A DNA stretch of 64,000 nucleotides, taken from the NCBI GenBank assembly GCA_035691865.1, contig DASSIM010000148.1, positions 9,457 through 73,456 on the forward strand, read 5' to 3'. Under the pieces are notes generated by a model, which did no database searches, had not been told where the DNA came from, and saw only the letters and a list, made by a program, of their open reading frames with translations. The DNA comes from Nitrosopolaris sp035691865. Lineage in GTDB: Archaea > Thermoproteota > Nitrososphaeria > Nitrososphaerales > Nitrososphaeraceae. The translations under genes and the position numbers were made by a program. Shown in pieces: positions 46,294-55,035 of this stretch (its first letter is position 1; every line of letters begins with the position of its first letter).

Positions 46294-46599
46294 TTGATTC
46301 GAACTGGTGGATTGAATGACATTTTGAAGGCTTTGTTAGATAATAATAACAAGCGTATTTCAAATCAAGAGTTAAAATGGTTACTCCAGAAGATCGAAAA
46401 TGACGCGACAGAAATAGGTCAAGCTAGATCTGGGTTAGGCGAAAAGATTACGTTTAATATTGACTGTGATAATATTATAGGCCGACAAAGCCTCAAGTCG
46501 CTTGAGTGTATCAGACAATCTATTAAGAAAAATTTGGAGGTAATGAACGATAATATAAAACCAATCTTTCAATCCTATTTAACGCAATGTGGAGAATGA
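46294..46599 (+). CDS. Hypothetical helical protein, 101 aa
   Basis: TTG start (MIRTGGLNDILKALLDNNNK). Several amphipathic helices: ELKWLLQKIENDATEIGQAR and SLECIRQSIKKNLEVMNDNI. No membrane segment or known motif. The early residues resemble a short winged-helix entry (ILKALLDNNNKRISNQELKW), which is weak evidence for DNA binding. Its 3' end overlaps a possible antisense 42-codon frame (46579-46707). Confidence 0.45.
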   Translation: MIRTGGLNDILKALLDNNNKRISNQELKWLLQKIENDATEIGQARSGLGEKITFNIDCDNIIGRQSLKSLECIRQSIKKNLEVMNDNIKPIFQSYLTQCGE

Positions 46600-47012
46600 A
46601 TCCCCTACTTTGTTTGTAAGGAAGATTGTAGTTATAACATCATCAACGGCGAGAATTTCACCGTTTCGAATTTTCCGTTCTGCCTTCAACTCTACATCAT
46701 CCTTCATTTTCCATTATTTCCTACCATTGACCAGCGGAAACGAACACTGCTGGCATGTTCAATAAATTAATCCTAATAATAATATGATTATTATTGCGAT
46801 TCTTTTCATCAACTTCCTAATGGGGCCTTATCTCCATTTGCTACATTCCAAAATGGTTAACAAGTTCTTGTCATATACATGATTGTACTCGATATAGCAA
46901 ATACTTTTGTTGTTGTTTCCGGTACAGCTGTCTAATTGTCAATCTTATTTTTAATGATAGATGTAATCAACAATTCATAACAGTATATTATACCCATATC
47001 CATCTTTTCTTT
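46600..47012. other. Intergenic region with one reverse micro-ORF
   Basis: Reverse ATG frame 46579-46707 (MKDDVELKAERKIRNGEILA...) is codon-plausible but unsupported by family or RBS. The remaining sequence is AT-rich and carries the promoter of the next gene. Confidence 0.3.
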
Positions 47013-47033
47013 TTGGACGTGGAAAGAATAATA

Positions 47034-48374
47034 ATGAAATATCCTGCCAGGCTAAAATTACCATATCTAACATTAATACTGATTACACCTATTATCATGA
47101 TTGTAGCTTCTACAGACTTATCTGCAGCTTACATACAGCACGCATATTCCATTAGAAGCACTGCTCCTTCCCCTACGCCTTGCAATACGTATAATCCATC
47201 TACAAGAGCAATTACTGTATCTTGTGGTTCTACGACTCTTACCGACATTTACAACCATTTCCACGGTAACAATATCCTAAGCAAACAATCTTCAGCTGGC
47301 GTATGGCTCTTGAATGCAAAGCTAGTAATAGGCAAAGGCGCTACCCTCAATATTGATTCTACAGATACTAAATGGCTGAAGATAAGCTCATCAGGTGGAA
47401 CTACTGTTAGTGGTGCTTCCGCTATTCCAAATAGCATAGATGTGCATGGTACCTTAAAGGTTGATTCAGTAAAGATAACGTCATGGAATTCGCTCACAAA
47501 TAACTATGCGAACACCAATGGAACTAGACATGATCTAGGAGTTGGCAAAACTGATGCAACTGTATCTGGAGCACCTAGACCATTTATCACAGTTGAAAAA
47601 GATGCAACAGGAACTACTGATATTATAAATTCCGAAATAGCATATTTGGGATATGAAAAAGGCAGTTTTTCTGGTACAGGTACTGCAGGTCTTAACTACT
47701 ATGGTGGTGATGGAAGCGTTCTACTAGGCAATAATATACATCATCTCTACTTTGGCTTCTATTCTAGTGGAGTCGGACGGATGGTTATCGAAAATAATCA
47801 GGTACATCATAACACGATTTACGGTCTGGATCCACATACAGCTACACATGATATGATTATTCGTAAGAATGTAGTTCACGACAACGGACAATTTGGCATA
47901 ATATGTTCATTAAATTGTAACAATATTACTATTGAGAATAACGAGATATATCATGATGGTAATAAAAATACTGGAGCCGGCATAATGTTTAGTAGGAACA
48001 TGGTTAATTCAATTGCAAGAAACAATATTGTCCATGATGAAGTCTCCTCAGCCATTTCAATTTCTGAATCACATAATAATCAAGTCTACAACAACACCAT
48101 TTCAAATAGCGGTAGCGGAATTAATTTGAAGAATTCTACTAACATTAAGATATATGATAACACTATTATAAATTCTTCAAAGGGCATTGTTACTAGTGCC
48201 ACTAGTGGAGTAGCTAGTAATATGATTTATAATAATCACTTTATTAATACACCGTCATCTTCTTCCTCTTCACCTCACTCATCTAATAATGTCGGCCCTC
48301 AACCACAAGGTACACTAAAACATCAACAAAAACATTCTTCAAGCGGTCACAAAGCAAAACCCGGATTTGCATAA
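47034..48374 (+). CDS. Secreted right-handed parallel beta-helix protein (NosD/PbH1 type)
   Basis: 446 aa from ATG 47034, chosen because it gives a signal peptide (LPYLTLILITPIIMIVASTD); a TTG at 47013 adds 7 residues. From ~150 onward, beta-helix rungs rich in Asn repeat: NNIHHLYFGFYSSG, NQVHHNTIYGLDPH, NVVHDNGQFGIICS, NEIYHDGNKNTGAG, NNTISNSGSGINLK. PbH1 proteins bind or cleave polysaccharides, or act as surface structural proteins. The Ser/His-rich C-terminal tail has no anchor. A carbohydrate role is inference. Confidence 0.85.
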   Translation: MKYPARLKLPYLTLILITPIIMIVASTDLSAAYIQHAYSIRSTAPSPTPCNTYNPSTRAITVSCGSTTLTDIYNHFHGNNILSKQSSAGVWLLNAKLVIGKGATLNIDSTDTKWLKISSSGGTTVSGASAIPNSIDVHGTLKVDSVKITSWNSLTNNYANTNGTRHDLGVGKTDATVSGAPRPFITVEKDATGTTDIINSEIAYLGYEKGSFSGTGTAGLNYYGGDGSVLLGNNIHHLYFGFYSSGVGRMVIENNQVHHNTIYGLDPHTATHDMIIRKNVVHDNGQFGIICSLNCNNITIENNEIYHDGNKNTGAGIMFSRNMVNSIARNNIVHDEVSSAISISESHNNQVYNNTISNSGSGINLKNSTNIKIYDNTIINSSKGIVTSATSGVASNMIYNNHFINTPSSSSSSPHSSNNVGPQPQGTLKHQQKHSSSGHKAKPGFA

Positions 48375-48906
48375 TCAATCAGCTATCCAACTGGATTGGT
48401 TTTATCTATATACCAAAGTTACTGAATCATCTTCTGATACCAAATCGTTCATTTTCTACACTTTATTATTAGATATATCCAGAAGAATGTAGACGGCTTA
48501 GACAGAAAGAGAGTGATTGGGGAATTGAAGAGTAGTTTAGTTTTTGCTATGACAGACTTAAATGCTCTGGCAAGAAACGATATTTTGACATGGAAGTACA
48601 TGCAATAATCAAGTATATGGTAATTCCTTTAGTATTGCAACTTCAGGAGGGTGTTCAATGACAAACGATGCTGCGCAGTAGCAATACTAGTATTCCAAGG
48701 TGCAAGTGGAAAACCAGTCATAATTTCGGTGTTAACCTTCCTATTAAAGATTCAACACCTCTGGAGAGTGGGCGCCAGCTGGAATCATACTCTTTCTTGT
48801 GACCCACATAGAGATATTTCTCATACGATGATCTGCCGTGCTCTTCATCGCATCACATGTTTATATGTGGATAATGACTATATCATTATTGATGTCTGTG
48901 AAGGAT
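48375..48906. other. Intergenic region
   Basis: About 530 bp; overlapping open frames near 48650-48970 show no protein-like continuity. TGACTATATCATT near 48875-48888 may be a promoter for the next gene. Confidence 0.3.
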
Positions 48907-49377
48907 ATGCAAAAATTTATGTCTGCGGCATCCATGTCGGAGAAAGAGATACAAGAGTTTCTTTCAATTCCTAGGTTAGCAAGGATGGCAACAATTCAGA
49001 ATGGAAAGCCGCACATAGTTCCAGTATGGTATTTTTATGATGGGACAAATATTATCGTATCAACTCCTAAGGGAACCAAGAAAACCAAGAATATACAAAG
49101 TAATCCAAATGTTTCTATTATAATAGACATTGTTGATGGGAGAGTTGAAGACTTGTCATATGCTAATAATGCCAAAGCAGTAATAATAGAAGGCATAGCA
49201 GAGCTACATGACGACATTGGTAGTTCGTTCGTAAGAAAAACATATGAAAGGTATGTTGGTAAGAATGCACTCAACAATCCACAAGTTCAATTTAGTGTAA
49301 GCCTTCCAAGGTACATGGTAGTAATCAAACCAACAAAGATTCTGTCTTGGGACTTTACTAAGATTAGGGCTTCCTAG
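48907..49377 (+). CDS. PPOX-family flavin/F420-binding protein
   Basis: 156 aa from ATG 48907, preceded by GAAGG; ATGs at 48919 and 48934 are alternatives, and an upstream open stretch to 48838 looks non-homologous. Split-barrel fold: FLSIPRLARMATIQNGKPHI, VPVWYFYDGTNIIVSTPKGT, then KTKNIQSNPNVSIIID. This is the pattern of pyridoxamine-phosphate-oxidase-like proteins that bind FMN or F420. Archaeal members often reduce F420-linked substrates. Cofactor not resolvable from sequence. Confidence 0.82.
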   Translation: MQKFMSAASMSEKEIQEFLSIPRLARMATIQNGKPHIVPVWYFYDGTNIIVSTPKGTKKTKNIQSNPNVSIIIDIVDGRVEDLSYANNAKAVIIEGIAELHDDIGSSFVRKTYERYVGKNALNNPQVQFSVSLPRYMVVIKPTKILSWDFTKIRAS

Positions 49378-49449
49378 CAATAGCTTTTGGTGCTTGATCT
49401 GATGCCTAAATATTTCCCTAAAGATAATATGGGTTCTCCGTAGAAAACA

Positions 49450-49675
49450 ATGTCAGAGGACGGTAGTAGAGAGATCTTGCTTCTGCTCGAAAAGAAAGAT
49501 GTGATCCCTAATGAAATAGCTGAAAATTTGACTTTACTTAGCCTGGCCTGTCATCTCATCTACGTATACTGGAAGCCACAGATTTGATAGCGGAAAAGAA
49601 GCGGAGAAAAATAGGTGTTATTCGATGAATTGGAAGAAAACCTTGGAAGGTATAGAATTTTTTGAGGATATATGA
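49450..49675 (+). pseudogene. Broken winged-helix transcriptional regulator
   Basis: ATG 49450 opens MSEDGSREILLLLEKKDVIP NEIAENL, a typical wHTH start. After ~49565 the frame slips: LEATDLIAEKKRRKIGV (the recognition-helix/wing region) lies one frame over. A second shift near 49625 leads to MNWKKTLEGIEFFEDI, ending at TGA 49673-49675. Two indels inactivate it. The parent resembles MarR/ArsR-like regulators common in Thaumarchaeota. It sits just upstream of the DUF899 gene. Confidence 0.7.
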
Positions 49676-49731
49676 TTATAAGTTTAAGTCATTGAAAGGC
49701 TATATTAAAGACAAGAGAGAATGAGGAAATA

Positions 49732-50451
49732 ATGACTGAACCCTTAAAAGCCCACAAGATTGTTCCCGAGAACGAATGGGTCGAGTCTCGCCGGGCGCTG
49801 CTCAAGAAGGAAAAAGAGTTCACGATCTTACGCGACCAACTCAGCCAGCAACGACGCGATTTGCCTTGGGTGGCCGTCAATAAAGAATATGTATTTGAGG
49901 GACCGAATGGGAAACAAACCCTATCAGAGCTTTTTGACGGAAGAAGCCAATTAATAGTCTATCACTTTATGTTTGATCCAAGCTGGGAGGCAGCATGTTT
50001 GCACTGCTCCTTTTGGGCAGACAATTTCAATAGAATAATTGTGCACTTGAATCAAAGAGATGTGACCATGATCGCTGTATCTAGGGCCCCCTACAGCAAG
50101 CTGGCAGCGTACCTGAAGCGGATGGGCTGGGATTTCAAATGGGTTTCTTCTTGTAATACAGATTTCAATTTCGATTATCACGTGTCATTCAAACCGGAAG
50201 AGTTAGCCAAGAAAGAAGCCTTCTATAACTTCGTTATTCAAGACCCGCACAGTTCAGAGCGGGAAGGAGTGAGTGTATTTTACAAAGACCCTACAGGTCG
50301 TGTGTTTCACACCTATTCAGCTTATGCTCGTGGTATCGATATGTTGAATGTGGCATATCACTACTTAGACCTTGTTCCCAAGGGCCGAGATGAGGCTGGT
50401 CATGATTTTCCTCAATTCTGGGTACGCCGTCATGATGAATACGACAAATAA
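49732..50451 (+). CDS. DUF899 family thioredoxin-like protein, probable bacterial acquisition
   Basis: 239 aa from ATG. DUF899 signatures: the opening HKIVPENEWVESRRALLKKE, FDGRSQLIVYHFMFDPSWEA, CLHCSFWADNFN with a CxxC-like pair, and GIDMLNVAYHYLDLVPKGRD. The fold is thioredoxin-like; members are known mainly from bacteria, with unclear function. Base composition is visibly more GC-rich than its surroundings, and codon choice differs from adjacent genes. Both support recent transfer (inference). Confidence 0.88.
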   Translation: MTEPLKAHKIVPENEWVESRRALLKKEKEFTILRDQLSQQRRDLPWVAVNKEYVFEGPNGKQTLSELFDGRSQLIVYHFMFDPSWEAACLHCSFWADNFNRIIVHLNQRDVTMIAVSRAPYSKLAAYLKRMGWDFKWVSSCNTDFNFDYHVSFKPEELAKKEAFYNFVIQDPHSSEREGVSVFYKDPTGRVFHTYSAYARGIDMLNVAYHYLDLVPKGRDEAGHDFPQFWVRRHDEYDK

Positions 50452-50689
50452 TCGAGATCCTAATCTATAGATCAGATTTAGTGGGTAAATTAAGAGAAAT
50501 TGTTGCCAATTTTGCCACAGTCACTGCAGCAGTTTGTATATTGACGGAGGCCAAATAATTTCGAACCTCAGACGACATATTTCTCATAATCTTTTTTTCG
50601 TAGTTTTCGTTTGTTTTTCCCTGTGTTTTGCTTTGCAAGTGCATGATGGTTGCGGATCCAATTGAATATTATTTCTCCTCAAATAACAG

Positions 50690-51169
50690 CTACCGTGTCG
50701 CTATTGTCTTTCCAAAATATGCTTTAACGTGAGGTCTGTACAGATAGTATATGACAAAAGCGTTAATGCCTATACCGACTATACCGCTCAGAATGTTCCC
50801 TAAAAGGCTTGATCCCGTGTTGGAAAATACTCCAACAGACGTTATCGAAAGGGAGATTATGTCTATGGCAATTCCAATAAACAATACTATTATAGAGATA
50901 GTCCAAGCCCATCCCTTTCCTTTCCATAACCCGTAGGCCATGACAAGATTTGCAACACCCAGCGCTAGCAATATAGAGCCAAACACTACGAAAACTATAC
51001 CAAGAACCTGAGGTTCTATTTGTGACCCCAGGCTACTGGTCGGAGAAACATTCATGATAACCGGACCAATAACAACTAATCCAATTCCGACAAGAAGCGA
51101 TAGCACGCCAGCTATTATGATCAGAATTGCTATGATAGTAACTCCACGTGGCCTAGATTGTTTCTGCAT
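50690..51169 (-). CDS. Four-helix membrane protein
   Basis: 159 aa from ATG. Helices at ~9-34 (GVTIIAILIIIAGVLSLLVG), 54-78 (VLGIVFVVFGSILLALGVAN), 86-110 (GWAWTISIIVLFIGIAIDII) and 124-143. The loop GLWKGKGWAWTISII is a feature of DUF2127/DUF4064-like small integral proteins found widely in archaea. The N terminus is basic and cytosolic. Function unknown. Confidence 0.7.
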   Translation of the reverse strand: MQKQSRPRGVTIIAILIIIAGVLSLLVGIGLVVIGPVIMNVSPTSSLGSQIEPQVLGIVFVVFGSILLALGVANLVMAYGLWKGKGWAWTISIIVLFIGIAIDIISLSITSVGVFSNTGSSLLGNILSGIVGIGINAFVIYYLYRPHVKAYFGKTIATR

Positions 51170-51451
51170 CTTCTAATGTATCTGTTATTGCATGCATGTA
51201 ATATATTAACAAATGAGGATTGTTTTCTGCGTAATTTGTCTCGTTAACCCAAGAAGCCCCTTAGTGAACAATTTTGGTTATTCTTACAACGGAAATTATA
51301 ACAATATTGTTGATAATATTCGTATTCTTTATCAACTTTGTTATGCTAGACTGATTCCCTAGATGTTATTACATTGTGTAGCAAGATATCAAAAATTAGT
51401 CGGCTCATTTGAATGAGAATACAGACATCGCAGTTCTATCAATTATATAAG

Positions 51452-52009
51452 TTAACTAGTGGCGTTTACTCTAGATGTAGCTAGGCCTGTTACGTTTACA
51501 CTATTATGGGATAAAGCGGCAGGATTATTAGCACAAGAGTACTTGGCAGTTATTTTATTTTGTCCTGCTTTAATCACAGTATAATTTGGGGCTAGTATGA
51601 AACTCCACTTTGAATAATCACCAGATCCATTAGCGCCACTTGCTGTTGTTAGTCGGTATGGCTTCATTCCGTTTACTATTACTGACACTTGACAATTTAT
51701 AGAAGTAGAATTACTATTGCCTGCAGATGTTCCAGAAATCACAAGAGTTTTTCCGACAGGAACTTTTTCACCATTAGTTGGAGAAGTAATTTTCACATTA
51801 TGAGCCTTAGGTGGGAGCGTAGGAGAAAGAGTAGAAACGGTTTTATTGCTACCAGTAGACGCCACAGCTTGGCTTTTCGGAAATATCTGTCCTGATGCCA
51901 GATTTGTCAAAAGGGTAGAACTAAGAAGTAAGAGAATGATTGCACCAGTTATAGAACGGATCTCCAGTTGTGCGGTCCAACAAATCGAACATCGAATGAA
52001 GTTTATCAT
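51452..52009 (-). CDS. Secreted Ig-like domain protein
   Basis: 185 aa from ATG. Hydrophobic N-terminal segment (ITGAIILLLLSSTLLTNLAS) acts as signal or anchor. A linker rich in Ser/Thr/Pro precedes one Ig-like beta-sandwich (VKITSPTNGEKVPVGKTLVI ... INCQVSVIVNGMKPYRLTT ... FILAPNYTVIKAGQNKITA). Two Cys in the domain may form a disulfide. Similar domains are repeated on Nitrososphaerales surface proteins. Adhesion or envelope role is inference. Confidence 0.7.
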   Translation of the reverse strand: MINFIRCSICWTAQLEIRSITGAIILLLLSSTLLTNLASGQIFPKSQAVASTGSNKTVSTLSPTLPPKAHNVKITSPTNGEKVPVGKTLVISGTSAGNSNSTSINCQVSVIVNGMKPYRLTTASGANGSGDYSKWSFILAPNYTVIKAGQNKITAKYSCANNPAALSHNSVNVTGLATSRVNATS

Positions 52010-52148
52010 CTTCGGATAAAAGAGAAGTATATATTTAATAAATTCTTGCCTCAGAATTTTTTAAGAGAGCAAGAATCTTAAAAAACATGAATGAAAACCA
52101 TTTTTGATGGGGTTTGTGCTGAACGGTTCTCAAAGAGAATGTGTAACA

Positions 52149-52162
52149 TTTTAATATTATAT
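52149..52162 (+). promoter_or_regulatory. Box A promoter of the structured RNA
   Basis: TTTTAATATTATAT, core centred near 52154, lies 25 nt before the first base of the RNA closing helix at 52179. Confidence 0.55.
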
Positions 52163-52178
52163 CAATCAATAATATCTC

Positions 52179-52260
52179 AAGCCCCCAGTGAGTATTCGTA
52201 CTCCTATCTTAGCCATCAACTGGTTGTGCCAGCGGTCTGCGACTAAGTAACTGAGGGCTT
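52179..52260 (+). ncRNA. Candidate structured small RNA (~82 nt), apparently undescribed
   Basis: The ends pair in an 11-position helix: AAGCCCCCAGT (52179-52189) with ACTGAGGGCTT (52250-52260), giving 10 pairs and one C.A mismatch. Stacked directly inside is a perfect 5-bp hairpin GAGTA-TTCG-TACTC (52190-52203) closed by the extra-stable UUCG tetraloop. A second arm pairs CTTAG (52208-52212) with CTAAG (52243-52247) and contains an inner stem CTGG-TTGTG-CCAG (52220-52232). The result is a compact three-way junction. Box A spacing is ideal and T-rich sequence follows. It is not a tRNA (no T loop), and C/D or H/ACA boxes are absent. Confidence 0.55.
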
Positions 52261-52288
52261 TTGGAATTATTACCTGTTTTAGCGCCGT

Positions 52289-52350
52289 CCATCTTACTTA
52301 AGAACTAGTATCTCTTGATGCACTTCCATGAACTAGGATGTGTAAGATGG
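52289..52350. repeat. 9-bp perfect inverted repeat upstream of the PCD gene
   Basis: CCATCTTAC (52289-52297) and GTAAGATGG (52342-52350) flank 44 bp that contain a direct repeat GAACTAG. It could be an RNA stem, an operator pair or the scar of a small mobile element. It ends 25 bp before the PCD start codon. Confidence 0.5.
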
Positions 52351-52375
52351 GCACAGACAAATAATATAATATCGA

Positions 52376-52684
52376 ATGGGAATCAACAATATCCATCAGA
52401 TATTGTCTAACGAAGAAATAAAAACAGCAATTGAAGAATTAGATACAGGATGGGAATTAAAGGAAGATAAGATTGTGAAATCATTTCAATTCCCAAGTTT
52501 TATGAAGGCTATTGAATTTGTGAATGATGTTGCAAGGATTGCTGAGAGGCTCAATCACCATCCGATTATGACAATTAATTGGAGGCAGGTCAAACTTTCC
52601 TTAAAATCCTTTGATGTTGATGCTATAACGAAACGAGATATTAATCTAGCAAAAGAGATAGAAAAAAGACGGGAAAAGAATTAA
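52376..52684 (+). CDS. Pterin-4a-carbinolamine dehydratase (PCD/DCoH)
   Basis: 102 aa from ATG. Dehydrates 4a-hydroxy-tetrahydropterin. Catalytic motif AERLNHHPIMTINW (~62-75) carries the paired histidines, and LKSFDVDAITKRDINLAKEI completes the single alpha/beta domain. Full length for the family. No pterin-dependent hydroxylase gene is nearby; in such organisms PCD may aid molybdopterin or other pterin chemistry. Preceded by the structured RNA and an inverted repeat. Confidence 0.93.
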   Translation: MGINNIHQILSNEEIKTAIEELDTGWELKEDKIVKSFQFPSFMKAIEFVNDVARIAERLNHHPIMTINWRQVKLSLKSFDVDAITKRDINLAKEIEKRREKN

Positions 52685-53243
52685 TAATATACCTTTTGTT
52701 CCATATCGTCGATACAACATCAATTAAAAATGTAAATGCAGATAAGAAAGCAACATACCTAAACAATGATCACGGTATGCTTGAAAATGGGCTTTATTAA
52801 AAAAAATCAAAGCTGAAGAGATTAATCATTCAGTAAAGTGATGCCAGTACATGATGTGGTAAGATTCAAACGATTTACGAAAATTGGAGTAAACGATGCT
52901 GAGGATACTTCTAACCGGGGAAGAGGCATAATTCCTGTAGAGTTAACGGGAGAAAAACAAGTATGATGACCTAAGATAGTAGATAGGAATGACTATGCGA
53001 GAAAGATCCTGTAACCAAACAGGTTTGAAACCGGAAGTCAGATTTGAAATAGTCGCTAAAGCACTCGCCAGAGCTCCTAAATTGGTGAATGTCAACATAA
53101 TAAGGCTTTGAGTTGTACTGGTGATAGAATCTATTTTTTTCCAGCAATGCATTGATCTATAAAGTGAACCCCCTGAAGGGTCAATTCTATAAGAAACCCA
53201 GTTTCCTAGCTAATAAGTTTAAGCTAAGAATCCCTAAGAATAG
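52685..53243. other. Intergenic region with a possible microprotein
   Basis: ATG frame 52841-52966 encodes 41 aa (MPVHDVVRFKRFTKIGVNDA...), basic and protein-like but of unknown family. A reverse frame at 52943-53152 overlaps it and is less convincing. No RNA seen apart from the tRNA that follows. Confidence 0.3.
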
Positions 53244-53327
53244 CGCGGGGAGTGGGATTCGAACCCACGCGTCCTTTCGAACATGGGATTAGCAATCCCA
53301 CGCCCTACCAGGCTAGGCGACCCCCGC
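53244..53327 (-). tRNA. tRNA-Ser (anticodon GCT)
   Basis: Acceptor GCGGGGG/TCCCCGC (one G-U), D arm CGCC/GGCG region, anticodon stem TGGGA/TCCCA with loop TTGCTAA giving GCT. The long class II variable arm GTTCGAAAGGAC is present. T arm GTGGG-TTCGAAT-CCCAC. Discriminator G73 is correct for serine. No intron, CCA not encoded. A reverse box A (TTAATATAAT) lies near 53367-53378. Confidence 0.96.
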
Positions 53328-53464
53328 CCCTACGTACGCCTTACTCAGGCATCAAAATCCTGCGGCATTATATTAATTATAGGTGGGCTCGCCACGGGAG
53401 AAGGTGCAGACTACCTCCAATATTTAAAAAGGTTATAAAAAGGACATCTCTGCTTATATTATCT

Positions 53465-53908
53465 TTGAACCTTAAAGAGTCGAATGAGATCTTCCGCAGG
53501 GCCATAGTCAAGGCTTATTTTGAGCCTGAATTACAAAGAATGGATTATCGTAAATCTTCTGCGAGACATCCATTGATTACAGATGATGGCCTTACAGCAG
53601 GTCAAGACGTTTTACACTTATTCTTTGATCTTAGCACTGGGAATGATTATCCAGATGGTGATGAATGGTTTACGATCGAGTATTTACTCCCTTATAGCAT
53701 AAAATTACCTGACAAGCTGAAAGGACCTGATTATTTTACCACAATTATGACTTCTGAAGAAAAACATTTTTGGCGTCATAGGGAATTGATCCGTTTCAAA
53801 TACGGCAAATCTAAAAAACTATCAGAGTCATTGGAATTCATGAACAACAAGTATCTTGAACTGGTTAAGGCTTTATACGATTCTTCGACGATTAACCAAT
53901 TGAAATGA
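53465..53908 (+). CDS. Hypothetical protein, 147 aa
   Basis: TTG 53465 is the best start; the frame is open farther upstream but there it runs through the antisense of tRNA-Ser. Residues 5-40 (KESNEIFRRAIVKAYFEPEL) begin a helical region. FDLSTGNDYPDGDEWFTIEY and LPYSIKLPDKLKGPDYFTTI follow, then a Lys-rich helical end. No membrane helix. Likely cytosolic. No family recognised. Confidence 0.55.
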   Translation: MNLKESNEIFRRAIVKAYFEPELQRMDYRKSSARHPLITDDGLTAGQDVLHLFFDLSTGNDYPDGDEWFTIEYLLPYSIKLPDKLKGPDYFTTIMTSEEKHFWRHRELIRFKYGKSKKLSESLEFMNNKYLELVKALYDSSTINQLK

Positions 53909-54004
53909 ATTGTATCGAAATGATTGATTGATCGGCGCATAAATATCCAAGCAGAGAAGAAAATCAACAGACTACCACCACCTACTGAGTAGTACCTATT
54001 ATCA

Positions 54005-54568
54005 TCACCTTCGCTTCAATTCATTCGTCTTTCGAAGATAATAGTACTCTGAACCATCAGAGTCCTTTGCACTATACGGATCCCATTTGAAATTTAACTC
54101 ATCGTAATGATATACAATCTCCTCCATATTATTACCAGTAGCAGGAAAATTCTGCATTTGTATAGGGATGATGTCGACTAAATATTCAATTTTTTCAATT
54201 GCCATTTCAAAGTGCCTATTATTTTTACTCATGAGAGAAAAAATTAGGCGTGGCTTTAATTCTGCTGGTGTTATTCCAGAGAAAGATATGAATGCTTTGA
54301 CGCCTCTTCTACTTCCTCTTCTTCGCTTCATTTCTTTAATCAATCCCTTAATTTTGTACCATCTTTCCACAGTGAATATTTGAAAAAAAGATTCTCCAAA
54401 GGGAATTGGAAATTCGATTTCAACCATGCTAACATATTGGATATCTTCAATTGGAAGCTGGAGCTCGTCCACACTCCCAAATACGCCCTTGAGTGCACTA
54501 TATATTACTTCGATCTCAAACTGTGCTATTCCATAATAGTGAAATCTGGCCGATCTCTCTGCACCCAA
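54005..54568 (-). CDS. Hypothetical protein, 187 aa
   Basis: TTG start (MGAERSARFHYYGIAQFEIE). An alpha/beta pattern with a highly basic central helix (IKGLIKEMKRRRGSRRGVKA) is followed by FISFSGITPAELKPRLIFSL. The C-terminal segment is acidic/aromatic (VYHYDELNFKWDPYSAKDSD). The basic patch would suit nucleic-acid contact, but no known domain is seen. Not in an operon. Confidence 0.55.
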   Translation of the reverse strand: MGAERSARFHYYGIAQFEIEVIYSALKGVFGSVDELQLPIEDIQYVSMVEIEFPIPFGESFFQIFTVERWYKIKGLIKEMKRRRGSRRGVKAFISFSGITPAELKPRLIFSLMSKNNRHFEMAIEKIEYLVDIIPIQMQNFPATGNNMEEIVYHYDELNFKWDPYSAKDSDGSEYYYLRKTNELKRR

Positions 54569-54650
54569 GATGTCAGGTTATTATAGAAAAATGAAAATTA
54601 TAGGTTTTGCTACACAGCAGCTTGCTTATTGCTTGATTAGCAGAGCTGAA

Positions 54651-54923
54651 TTACTCAATTCGCTCTACTATTTTACTCAGTTCAATCTTCGGAAGTGATA
54701 AGAATCGCTTTCTTTCCTTTATCTCTCCACGTTCTGCAAGTTGCGTCCTTGAATAATAGTAATAACGCTTGACTGGATACAGATTCCTAGTTTTGCTGCT
54801 TTGTCTCAATTTCTGACAATCTGCTTTGGAGATAAGTTTCCGACATAGGGGACAATACAACAGTCTATGAATTTTATTTTTTGATTCTATTGTGTGTCCG
54901 TTACTATCTTTAAACCAAGTCAT
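54651..54923 (-). CDS. Small zinc-finger-like protein, 90 aa
   Basis: ATG start. HRLLYCPLCRKLISKADCQK offers a C-P-x-C knuckle plus a third cysteine; the fourth ligand could be a nearby histidine. The rest is strongly basic (YPVKRYYYYSRTQLAERGEI). Size and charge suit a DNA- or RNA-binding protein. Family unknown. Confidence 0.5.
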   Translation of the reverse strand: MTWFKDSNGHTIESKNKIHRLLYCPLCRKLISKADCQKLRQSSKTRNLYPVKRYYYYSRTQLAERGEIKERKRFLSLPKIELSKIVERIE

Positions 54924-55035
54924 AATCTCGTTACTTCTATATACATTGTCAGTCCTTATTTAAGAATTTAAGCTTGCCTCGCTGCTCACCAAAAAAATAT
55001 GGATAAGTTTTATTGAAAATTATTATCATCTCTTG

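Noticed and set aside
52179..52260. Reading the structured element as a tRNA, a C/D or H/ACA guide RNA, or an IS end
   Set aside because: No T loop, CCA or anticodon arm; no C/D box pair; no ACA box at the 3' side; and the internal UUCG hairpin and promoter are not expected for an IS end.
53252..53464. N-terminal 71 codons of the 53.3-kb frame
   Set aside because: They are the antisense of tRNA-Ser and its flank; a TTG at 53465 is the realistic start.
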